The position numbers and the translations under genes were made by a program. Shown here in pieces: positions 55,434-62,033 of a DNA stretch of 64,000 nucleotides (its first letter is position 1; each line of letters opens with the position of its first letter). The stretch covers positions 1,116,001 through 1,180,000 of the forward strand of contig NZ_SMTG01000002.1 in the NCBI RefSeq assembly GCF_004358165.1. Direction: 5' to 3'. The notes below the pieces were generated by a model. The model searched no databases. It worked only from the letters and a program-made list of their open reading frames with translations, and was not told the origin of the DNA. Source of the DNA: Luteimonas terrae. GTDB lineage: Bacteria > Pseudomonadota > Gammaproteobacteria > Xanthomonadales > Xanthomonadaceae.

Positions 55434-55559
55434 ATGAAGGTCCTGTCGTCCCTGAAGTCGGCGAAGACCCGCCACCGCGATTGCAAGGTTGTGCGTCGCC
55501 GCGGCAAGGTCTTCGTGATCTGCAAGTCCAATCCGCGTTTCAAGGCGCGCCAGCGCTGA
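55434..55559 (+). CDS. rpmJ: 50S ribosomal protein L36, type B (zinc-free form)
   Basis: Short gene of 41 codons plus stop: [20 protein letters not shown], then [21 protein letters not shown]. It matches the YkgO-like L36, which lacks the full four-ligand Cys3-His zinc ribbon (only two cysteines, no paired CxxC). In E. coli this form replaces zinc-bearing L36 under zinc limitation; in Xanthomonadaceae it appears to be a standard L36. AGAGG lies 7 bases before the ATG. It has its own promoter and terminator. Confidence 0.93.
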
Positions 55560-55593
55560 GACGCGTTGCCGTCGCATACGCGACAGGCACGCG

Positions 55594-55628
55594 AGAAAGG
55601 CCGCAGCGATGCGGCCTTTCTTCGTTTC
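55594..55628 (+). terminator. Intrinsic terminator of rpmJ
   Basis: GAAAGGCCGC-AGCGAT-GCGGCCTTTC then TTCGTTT: perfect 10-bp stem with a T-rich tail, 35 bases past the rpmJ stop. Confidence 0.85.
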
Positions 55629-55737
55629 AGACGCGCACATCCCGCCTCGGCATCGCCGTCGCGCGAATTCTGATACACAGGGCGCTGCGCCGGCGCGGCG
55701 CGTCCATACACCGCTGTTCTGCACGGGAGTCTCCGCC

Positions 55738-56079
55738 ATGTCGCGTTTCTTCGCTTCGATCCTCGCAGGCAGCGTGCTGACCTGCACCCTGCTCGCCGCC
55801 ACGCCGGCCTCGGCCGACACCCTGCTGGTCGATCGCACCAAGCAGCCTGCCGGCATGGCCGTGCCGACGCGCGGCATGTCGATGGCCGATGTCGAAGCCC
55901 GCTTCGGTGTGCCGACCGAGCGCATGGATCCGCGCGGCGGCCAGAAGCGCCAGTGGCCGACGATCAACCGCTGGGTCTACCCCACCTTCACCGTCTATTT
56001 CGAGCGGAACCGGGTCATCGACACCGTCGCCAACCGGGCCACGGCGTCGGAGATCGGCCCCAAGCCCGCCATCCGTTGA
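55738..56079 (+). CDS. Small periplasmic protein with a BamE/OmlA-like fold
   Basis: The 113-residue product has a signal peptide (about 1-26, cleaved after ASA) and a compact domain: [19 protein letters not shown], then [19 protein letters not shown]. The helix-helix-beta pattern with G-x-P and YF-x-x-NRV resembles SmpA/OmlA-type domains. There is no lipobox cysteine, so it is soluble in the periplasm rather than a BAM lipoprotein. GGGAG precedes ATG 55738. It ends 4 bases before aguA. Function unknown. Confidence 0.7.
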   Translation: MSRFFASILAGSVLTCTLLAATPASADTLLVDRTKQPAGMAVPTRGMSMADVEARFGVPTERMDPRGGQKRQWPTINRWVYPTFTVYFERNRVIDTVANRATASEIGPKPAIR

Positions 56080-56083
56080 GTCC

Positions 56084-57127
56084 ATGACCGAACACGCATT
56101 GCGCTTCCCCGCGGAGTGGGAACCCCAGTCCGCGATCCTGATTGCCTGGCCGACCGAAGACACCGACTGGGCCGCGCGCCTGGGCGACGTCGAGGACACC
56201 TACATCGCGCTGGTCGCGGCGATCACCCGCTTCCAGCCGGTCGTGATCTGCGTGCCGGACGAGGACATCCAGAGCTACGCCTACGTGCGGATCGCGTCGA
56301 ACCGCGTCGACATGACGCGCGTGCGCTTCGTCGAGGCGGCCTATGACGACACCTGGCTGCGCGACTCGGGTCCGATCTCGCTGCGCCGTGATGGCGGCGG
56401 TTTTCGGCTCAACGATTTCCGCTTCACTGGCTGGGGCGGCAAGTTCGACGCAAGCCGGGATGATCTGCTGGTCGGGCATCTGCATGGCGCCGGCGTGTTC
56501 GCCGAGGGCGCAGAGCGTCGCGAAATCGACTTCGCCCTCGAAGGCGGCGCGATCGAAACCGACGGTGCCGGCACGCTGCTGACGACCTGGCGCTGCCTGC
56601 ACGAGCGTCATCCCGATGCCTCGCGCGAGGAACTGACCGCGAAGCTGTCGGACTGGCTGGCGCAGGACCGCGTGCTGTGGCTCGACCACGGTTATCTGGA
56701 AGGCGACGACACCGACGCGCACATCGACACCCTCGCCCGCTTCGCGCCGGACGATGCGATCGTGTTCCAGGCCTGCGACGACACCAGCGACCCGCATCAC
56801 GCCGAACTGCAGGCGATGGCCGGTGAAATCGCGGCACTGCGCACGCGCGATGGACGACCGTATCGCCTGTTCCCATTGCCGTGGGCGCAACCGATCCTCG
56901 ACGACGGTCGCCGACTCGCTGCGAGCTATGCGAACTATCTGATCCTCGACGGCGCTGTGCTGATGCCGGCCTATGGTGACGTTGCCGACGACGCGGCCGC
57001 CGCCGTGCTCGCGCAGGCGTATCCGGGACGGGAGATCGTGCAGGTCTCCTGCCGCCCGCTGATCTGGCAGAACGGCAGCCTGCACTGCATCACGATGCAG
57101 TTGCCCGAAGGCCTGCTGGCCGACTGA
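56084..57127 (+). CDS. aguA: Agmatine deiminase
   Basis: Converts agmatine to N-carbamoylputrescine and ammonia. The 347-residue product shows the guanidino-group-modifying fold: opening EHALRFPAEWEPQSAILIAWP, AAYDDTWLRDSGPISLR, EGGAIETDGAGTLLTT, WLDHGYLEGDDTDAHID (catalytic His/Asp), and the C-terminal nucleophile Cys in QNGSLHCITMQ. Normal length for AguA. ATG 56084 follows the small periplasmic gene by 4 bases. aguB, for the next step, lies 1.4 kb downstream, past a serine hydrolase gene. Confidence 0.93.
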   Translation: MTEHALRFPAEWEPQSAILIAWPTEDTDWAARLGDVEDTYIALVAAITRFQPVVICVPDEDIQSYAYVRIASNRVDMTRVRFVEAAYDDTWLRDSGPISLRRDGGGFRLNDFRFTGWGGKFDASRDDLLVGHLHGAGVFAEGAERREIDFALEGGAIETDGAGTLLTTWRCLHERHPDASREELTAKLSDWLAQDRVLWLDHGYLEGDDTDAHIDTLARFAPDDAIVFQACDDTSDPHHAELQAMAGEIAALRTRDGRPYRLFPLPWAQPILDDGRRLAASYANYLILDGAVLMPAYGDVADDAAAAVLAQAYPGREIVQVSCRPLIWQNGSLHCITMQLPEGLLAD

Positions 57128-57193
57128 TACCGCGGCGACGCCAGTCGCCGCGATCGGCATCGGACACGCGACGCGTGACCTCTGACACGGGCG

Positions 57194-57215
57194 ATTGACT
57201 ACACATGTAGTCAAT
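57194..57215. promoter_or_regulatory. BlaI/MecI/CopY-type operator
   Basis: Perfect 10-bp inverted repeat ATTGACTACA-CA-TGTAGTCAAT with the exact TACAnnTGTA core recognised by BlaI, MecI and CopY repressors. It lies 27 bases before the ATG of the serine hydrolase gene; its TTGACT could double as a -35. The cognate repressor is not in the window. Everything around it is far GC-richer. Confidence 0.7.
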
Positions 57216-57242
57216 CTGTCCCGCCGCCTGCAGGTCCTGCCG

Positions 57243-58451
57243 ATGCGCCGAATGCTCGCTCCCCTCGTTGTCGCACTCGTGCTCGTCGTTTCCGGCGCGG
57301 GGGCGACGGCCTCGCCCGTGAAGCCGAGCGCCGATGCAGCGCTCGACGCCATTCGCAGCGCGTCGGCGGCAGCGGAATCCGATGCGCTGCTGGTGATCCA
57401 CGACGGCCGTGTGCTGGTGGACACGGCGAGCGACACCGGACAGCGTCCCATCGAACTGATGTCGGCGACCAAATCCGTGGTCGCCCTCGGTGTCGGGCTG
57501 CTGCTCATGGACGGCGCGCTCGAATCGCTCGACACGCCCGTGCACACCTTCTTCCCCGAGTGGGCACAGGGGCGCAAGCGCGACATCACCGTGCGCATGC
57601 TGCTCGACCACACCTCGGGCCTGCAGAACTCGCCCAATGCCGGCGAAGAGATCTACCCTGCGCCCGATGCGGTGCAACTGGCACTGGCGGCCGAGCTGTC
57701 GAGCACGCCCGGCGAAGTGTTCGCGTACAACAACAAGGCCACCAACCTGCTTGCCGGCGTCATCGGCAAGGCGGCCGGGCAGCCGATGGATGTCTACCTC
57801 AACGCGCGACTGTTCCAGCCGCTGGGGATCGTGCCGGGTCCCTGGTATCGCGATGCTTCCGGACAACCGCACGGCATGGCCGGATTGCCGTTGAGCGCGC
57901 ACGACGCGGCGAAACTGGGGCAGCTGCTGCTCGATGACGGTATCGCGCCGGACGGCAAACGCCTGCTGCCGGAAGGCTACGTCCAGGCGCTGTATGCCGC
58001 CGGCCCGCGCTCGCCGCGTGTCGGACTGCTGTGGTGGCGCATTCCCGCTTGGCAGTTCCTGACCGTGCGCGAGGACGCCATCGCGGCGGCGCGGGCACAG
58101 GACGCGGACCCGCGCTGGATCGCGACGCTCGAGTCGTTGCGCGGCCAGCGCCTCGACGGCATTGCCGGGCTGCGCACGGCGATGGCCGATGCGCTCGGCG
58201 CGGACTGGCCGGCGCTGTACGCGGCGCAGACGAGCGCGTTGGGCCTCGGCCGCTCGGACGTGTTCGACGAGGACACCGGCCCGGTGGTGGCCTACTCGGC
58301 AGAAGGTTTCCTGGGCCAGTACATCGTCGTGGTACCGGACAAGCGACTGGTGGCCGTGCGTCAGATCCGCCGGCGCGACACGCCGCACACGCCGGCGATG
58401 GACCACGCCGCGTTCCCCTCCCAGATCGTCGCCCTCGCAAGCGCGCTTTGA
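57243..58451 (+). CDS. Beta-lactamase-fold serine hydrolase (class C/esterase-like), periplasmic
   Basis: The 402-residue product has a signal peptide (about 1-23, ending ATA) and the penicillin-binding-protein fold: S-x-x-K in MSATKSVV, HTSGLQNS, Y-x-N in FAYNNKATNL, and a late region (SAEGFLGQYIVVVPDK) in place of the KTG box. This is the pattern of esterase/peptidase members of family S12 rather than a proven beta-lactamase. ATG 57243 is preferred; a TTG at 57195 is open but lies in the operator. The BlaI-type operator upstream suggests induction by cell-wall stress or beta-lactams. It splits aguA from aguB. Confidence 0.83.
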   Translation: MRRMLAPLVVALVLVVSGAGATASPVKPSADAALDAIRSASAAAESDALLVIHDGRVLVDTASDTGQRPIELMSATKSVVALGVGLLLMDGALESLDTPVHTFFPEWAQGRKRDITVRMLLDHTSGLQNSPNAGEEIYPAPDAVQLALAAELSSTPGEVFAYNNKATNLLAGVIGKAAGQPMDVYLNARLFQPLGIVPGPWYRDASGQPHGMAGLPLSAHDAAKLGQLLLDDGIAPDGKRLLPEGYVQALYAAGPRSPRVGLLWWRIPAWQFLTVREDAIAAARAQDADPRWIATLESLRGQRLDGIAGLRTAMADALGADWPALYAAQTSALGLGRSDVFDEDTGPVVAYSAEGFLGQYIVVVPDKRLVAVRQIRRRDTPHTPAMDHAAFPSQIVALASAL

Positions 58452-58542
58452 TGCGCTCTGAATGGCCGCGTGCGGCGGCGCGGTCCGCGACGGCATCCGC
58501 GTTAGCATGTGCGGTCCCTCCGCACGCTGCAGCCCCCACGCC

Positions 58543-59445
58543 ATGACCCGCAAGACCACGTTGCCCGTCGCGCTGATCCAGGAGCGCGCCATCATCGACC
58601 GCGGCGCCGACAACGCCGACGCCAACCTGTCGATCATCGAGACGCGCGTCGCCGAGGCCGCCAGGCAGGGCGCCAAGCTGGTGCTGCTGCAGGAGCTGCA
58701 CAACGGCGCCTATTTCTGCCAGGAAGAGAACGTCGATGCGTTCGATCTGGCCGAGCCGATTCCCGGCCCGAGCACCGAGCGCCTCGCCGCGCTGGCCAAG
58801 CAGCACAAGATCGTGGTGGTGAGCTCGCTGTTCGAGCGCCGCGCTGCGGGTCTGTACCACAACACCGGCGTGGTCTTCGATGCAGACGGCAGCCTCGCGG
58901 GCAAGTACCGCAAGATGCACATCCCCGACGACCCGGGCTTCTACGAGAAGTTCTACTTCACGCCGGGCGACATCGGCTTCAAGCCGATCGACACCTCGGT
59001 GGGCCGTCTGGGCCTGCTGGTGTGCTGGGACCAGTGGTATCCCGAGGCCGCGCGCCTGATGGCGCTGGCCGGCGCGGATCTGCTGCTGTACCCGACCGCG
59101 ATCGGCTGGGACCCGACCGACGTGCAGGACGAGAAGACCCGCCAGCGCGATGCCTGGATCCTCAGTCACCGCGGCCATGCGGTCGCCAACGGTCTGCCGG
59201 TGCTCTCGTGCAACCGCGTCGGCCACGAGCCGTCGCCGCTCGGCGCGGCCGGCATCGACTTCTGGGGCAACAGCCACGTGCTCGGCCCGCAGGGCGAGTT
59301 CCTTGCGCAGGCCGGGACCGACCCGACCCTGCTGACCTGCGAGGTCGATCTGGGCCGCAGCGAGCACGTGCGCCGCATCTGGCCGTTCCTGCGCGACCGC
59401 CGCATCGACGCCTACGGCGATCTGCTCAAGCGCTACATCGACTGA
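58543..59445 (+). CDS. aguB: N-carbamoylputrescine amidase
   Basis: Hydrolyses N-carbamoylputrescine to putrescine, CO2 and ammonia, completing the agmatine route. The 300-residue nitrilase-fold product has the Glu (LLQELHNGAYFCQEE), Lys (KYRKMHIPDDPGFYEKFYFTPGD) and Cys (GLLVCWDQWYPEAARLM) residues in family-specific contexts. The start is ATG 58543; upstream frames read into the intergenic region and a TAGCAT -10-like hexamer at about 58503. It heads a unit with the GNAT and TraB genes (gaps of 4 bases each). Confidence 0.94.
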   Translation: MTRKTTLPVALIQERAIIDRGADNADANLSIIETRVAEAARQGAKLVLLQELHNGAYFCQEENVDAFDLAEPIPGPSTERLAALAKQHKIVVVSSLFERRAAGLYHNTGVVFDADGSLAGKYRKMHIPDDPGFYEKFYFTPGDIGFKPIDTSVGRLGLLVCWDQWYPEAARLMALAGADLLLYPTAIGWDPTDVQDEKTRQRDAWILSHRGHAVANGLPVLSCNRVGHEPSPLGAAGIDFWGNSHVLGPQGEFLAQAGTDPTLLTCEVDLGRSEHVRRIWPFLRDRRIDAYGDLLKRYID

Positions 59446-59449
59446 CCCG

Positions 59450-59980
59450 ATGCCGCTCGAACTTTGCGACGCCGTCGACGCCGATTTCGACGCCATCACC
59501 GCGCTGTACGCGCGCGAGGTGGCGGGCGGCGTGGCAACCTACGAATACGACGCACCCGACGTCGACGAGATGCGCCGGCGCTGGTCGGGCATCCGCGATG
59601 CCGGCTACCCGTACATCGTGGCGACCCGCGACGGCGCCTTCGCTGGCTACGCCTACGCGGGCGGTTTCCGCACGCGCATCGGCTACCGCTACACCGTCGA
59701 AAGCTCGGTCTACGTCGCGCACGACCAGCACGGCCACGGCATCGGTCGTGCGCTGATGGAACGGCTGATCGCGCTGTGCACGCAGCGCGGCTTCCGCCAG
59801 ATGATGGCGGTGATCGGCCCGCCGCTCGACGGTCCGTCCGTGCGCTTCCACCAGCGGCTCGGCTTCGAGACCGTCGGCGTGCTGCCCGGTTCGGGCCGCA
59901 AGCACGGCCGCTGGCTCGACACCATCCTGATGCAGCGCGCCCTCGGCGACGGGCACACCACTCCACCGAACGACGATTGA
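59450..59980 (+). CDS. GNAT acetyltransferase, phosphinothricin-acetyltransferase-like
   Basis: The 176-residue product matches the Pat/MddA/YncA group: AITALYAREVAGGVATYEYDAP, a YRYTVESSVYVAHDQHGHGIGRALM acetyl-CoA loop, IGPPLDGPSVRFHQRLGFE, and the end HGRWLDTILMQRAL. Members acetylate methionine sulfone/sulfoximine or phosphinothricin-like compounds; the natural substrate here is unknown. Sits 4 bases after aguB and 4 before the TraB gene. Confidence 0.85.
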   Translation: MPLELCDAVDADFDAITALYAREVAGGVATYEYDAPDVDEMRRRWSGIRDAGYPYIVATRDGAFAGYAYAGGFRTRIGYRYTVESSVYVAHDQHGHGIGRALMERLIALCTQRGFRQMMAVIGPPLDGPSVRFHQRLGFETVGVLPGSGRKHGRWLDTILMQRALGDGHTTPPNDD

Positions 59981-59984
59981 CCCG

Positions 59985-61199
59985 ATGACCGAACCGATGA
60001 CCGCCGCCACGTCCTGGCAGAGCCAACCGCACGCGATCGTCGAACGCGACGGCGTGCGCTACACCCTGCTCGGCACGGCCCACGTCTCGCGGGTCAGCGT
60101 GGAAGCGGTCGAGGATGCGATCGGCAGCGGCGCCTTCGATGCGGTGGCGGTCGAACTCGACGCGCAACGCCTGCAGGCGATCAGCGATCCGGATGCGCTC
60201 GCCAGGCTCAATCTGGTCGACGTGATCCGCAAGGGGCGCGTCGCCCTGTTTGCGGCCAATCTCGCGTTGGCGGCCTACCAGCGCCGGCTCGCCGAGCAGC
60301 TGGGCATCGAGCCCGGCGCGGAACTCAAGCGTGCGGTGATGATGGCGAACGAACGCGACCTGCCAGTCGCGCTGATCGACCGCGACGTGGGCCTGACGTT
60401 CAAGCGCGCGTCGAAGAAGCTCGGTTTCTTCGGTCGCATGAAACTCGTCGGCAGCCTGCTTGGTGGCCTGATGGCGTCGGACGAACTCGGCGAGGACGAG
60501 ATCGAGAAGCTCAAGGAAGGCGACATGCTCGAATCGAGCTTCGGCGAGTTCGCCAAGAGCAGCCCCGAGCTCTACGACACGATCATCGCCGAGCGCGACC
60601 GCTACATGGCCGCGAAGCTGCGCGAGGATGCGGGCAACGCGCGCGAGGTGCTGGCGGTCGTCGGCGCCGGCCACCTGGCCGGCCTGGCGCGCCATCTCGC
60701 CGACGACGCGCAGCCGCCCGCGCAGACGCGCACCGAACTCGAACACGCGCCCCCCGGCCGCAGCCTCAAGTGGGTGATGTCGCTGATCACGGTGATGATC
60801 CTGGCGATGATCGCCTGGGGCTATTACCAGGGCGGCGCCGAACTGGGCCGGCAACTGGTCAAGGAGTGGGTGGTCATCACCGCCGGCTTCGCCGCACTCG
60901 GCGCGGCGGCCGCGCTGTCGCATCCGCTCGGCATCCTGGCCGCGGCCATCGCCGCACCGCTCAAGCCGATCCGCCCGCCGGGCATTTCACCCGGCCTGTT
61001 CAGTGGTCTGGTCGAAGCCTGGATCCGCAAACCGGCCTACAACGACTTCCTATCCCTGCGCGACGACGCCGGCACGGTGCGCGGCTGGTACCGCAATCGC
61101 GTGTCGCGAACCTTGCTGAGCTTCCTGCTCGCCAACATCGGCTCGAGCATCGGCGTGTGGGTGGCGGGGCTGCGGATTGCAGGCAAGGTGCTGACCTGA
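59985..61199 (+). CDS. TraB-family integral membrane protein
   Basis: The 404-residue product has an N-terminal TraB/PrgY-type domain (YTLLGTAHVSRVSVEAVEDAI, VAVELDAQRL, LIDRDVGLTFKRA, AERDRYMAAKL, VVGAGHLAGLARHL). A C-terminal membrane half with four hydrophobic helices follows (about 260-400, including WVMSLITVMILAMIAWGYY and AALGAAAALSHPLGILAAAI). In Enterococcus, PrgY/TraB lowers peptide pheromone activity; in other bacteria the role is unknown, and the conserved GTAH and GxGH motifs suggest a metallopeptidase-like activity. Last gene of the aguB unit. Confidence 0.85.
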   Translation: MTEPMTAATSWQSQPHAIVERDGVRYTLLGTAHVSRVSVEAVEDAIGSGAFDAVAVELDAQRLQAISDPDALARLNLVDVIRKGRVALFAANLALAAYQRRLAEQLGIEPGAELKRAVMMANERDLPVALIDRDVGLTFKRASKKLGFFGRMKLVGSLLGGLMASDELGEDEIEKLKEGDMLESSFGEFAKSSPELYDTIIAERDRYMAAKLREDAGNAREVLAVVGAGHLAGLARHLADDAQPPAQTRTELEHAPPGRSLKWVMSLITVMILAMIAWGYYQGGAELGRQLVKEWVVITAGFAALGAAAALSHPLGILAAAIAAPLKPIRPPGISPGLFSGLVEAWIRKPAYNDFLSLRDDAGTVRGWYRNRVSRTLLSFLLANIGSSIGVWVAGLRIAGKVLT

Positions 61200-61269
61200 C
61201 ACACCTGTTTCGCACATGGCAACGTTTCGCGTCGCCGTTGCATCGACAGTCCTGCCTCGACCCTGCGTC

Positions 61270-61353
61270 GGCTTCGGCTTCGGCTTCGGCTTCGGCTTCG
61301 GCTTCGGCTTCGGCTTCGGCTTCGGCTTCGGCTTCGGCTTCGGCTTCGGCTTT
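61270..61353 (+). repeat. Hexanucleotide tandem repeat (GGCTTC)13 plus GGCTTT
   Basis: Fourteen 6-base units, 13 identical. Not in a credible gene: it encodes only Ala-Ser or Ala-Glu runs in either direction. It abuts the left arm of the element at 61341-61955, whose right arm carries just two units, so it looks like an expansion of the element's edge. Confidence 0.9.
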
Positions 61354-61955
61354 CAGCCTTTGACCTTGACCTGCGAGCCGTAAAGCGAGCCGAGCACTGG
61401 AGCCTGGCGCGGCCGAAGAGCAGCCCATGTCTGAGCGCAGCGATTTTGGGCTGCGTGCCGCGTCAGGCGAAGCGCGCAGGGGACCGCCGCGGCTCCATGC
61501 GGCGGATCGCGTCCGGCGAAGGGACCTTTTGGTTTCTTTTGGGTTTCGCCAAAAGAAACTCGCACGCTTGCGTGCGAAAGCTCTGCACTTGACTGGGCTT
61601 CCGCCTTTCGCGTCTCTCGAAGCTCGAAAACAGCCGGATCAAGATCAAACCCAAGGCTTCCGCACGCTCCGCGCGCGGCTTCCTTTTGTCTTGTCAAAAG
61701 GAAGCACGACAGCGCATAGGCGCTGGCGAACGGCGAAGCCGGCCCGAAGGGCGAACGCCGGAGGCGTGAGTCAAACCGCCTTCGCCGAACGCGATCCGAT
61801 GCGATGAGGCCGCATCGGTTCCCTGCGCTTCTCGGACGACGGGCACGCAGCCCAAACTCGCTGCGCTCAGACATGGGCTGCTCTTCGACCCCGTCGTCCT
61901 GCGATGCTCGGCGCGCTCTACGGCTCGAACGTCAAAATCTGAAAGCCGAAGCCGA
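61341..61955. repeat. Nested inverted-repeat intergenic element, about 615 bp, non-coding
   Basis: Imperfect inverted arms of about 180 bases, 61341-61521 and 61779-61955. Both contain GAAGAGCAGCCCATGTCTGA, GCTGCGTGCC and GGATCGCG-CCGGCGAAGG-like blocks. Inside are a hairpin GTTTCTTTTGG/CCAAAAGAAAC (61531-61558), a dyad CGCACGCTTGCGTGCG (61560-61575) and a hairpin CTTCCTTTTG/CAAAAGGAAG (61679-61704). Short reading frames in the arms start MSERS(D/E)FGLR on both strands, which is the mark of a repeat rather than of genes. Together with flanks this explains the 834-base gene-free gap 61200-62033. Confidence 0.75.
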
Positions 61956-61991
61956 GCAAGCACGAGAGCAAGGGCCGAGCCAGGTAACGGC

Positions 61992-62022
61992 AGCATCTGG
62001 CGTCTTCAGGGCGCCAGATGCT
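61992..62022 (-). other. Perfect 11-bp stem-loop downstream of the RND pump gene
   Basis: AGCATCTGGCG (61992-62002) and CGCCAGATGCT (62012-62022) with a 9-base loop, 12 bases past the pump stop codon. No T tract on the minus strand, so it may be a 3'-end stabiliser or a Rho-dependent site rather than an intrinsic terminator. Confidence 0.55.
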
Positions 62023-62033
62023 AGATCCCGAGC

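Noticed and set aside
57243..58451. Calling the serine hydrolase a true class C beta-lactamase
   Set aside because: SxxK and YxN are present, but no clear KTG box is visible; esterase or peptidase members of the same fold are equally likely.
61270..61353. Ala-Ser or Ala-Glu repeat peptides encoded by the hexamer tract
   Set aside because: Pure translation of a tandem repeat in frames that have no other support.
61353..61874. Reading frames starting MSERS(D/E)FGLR on both strands near 61427 and 61874
   Set aside because: They are mirror images produced by an inverted repeat, differ in reading through its arms, and show no domain, ribosome site or promoter.
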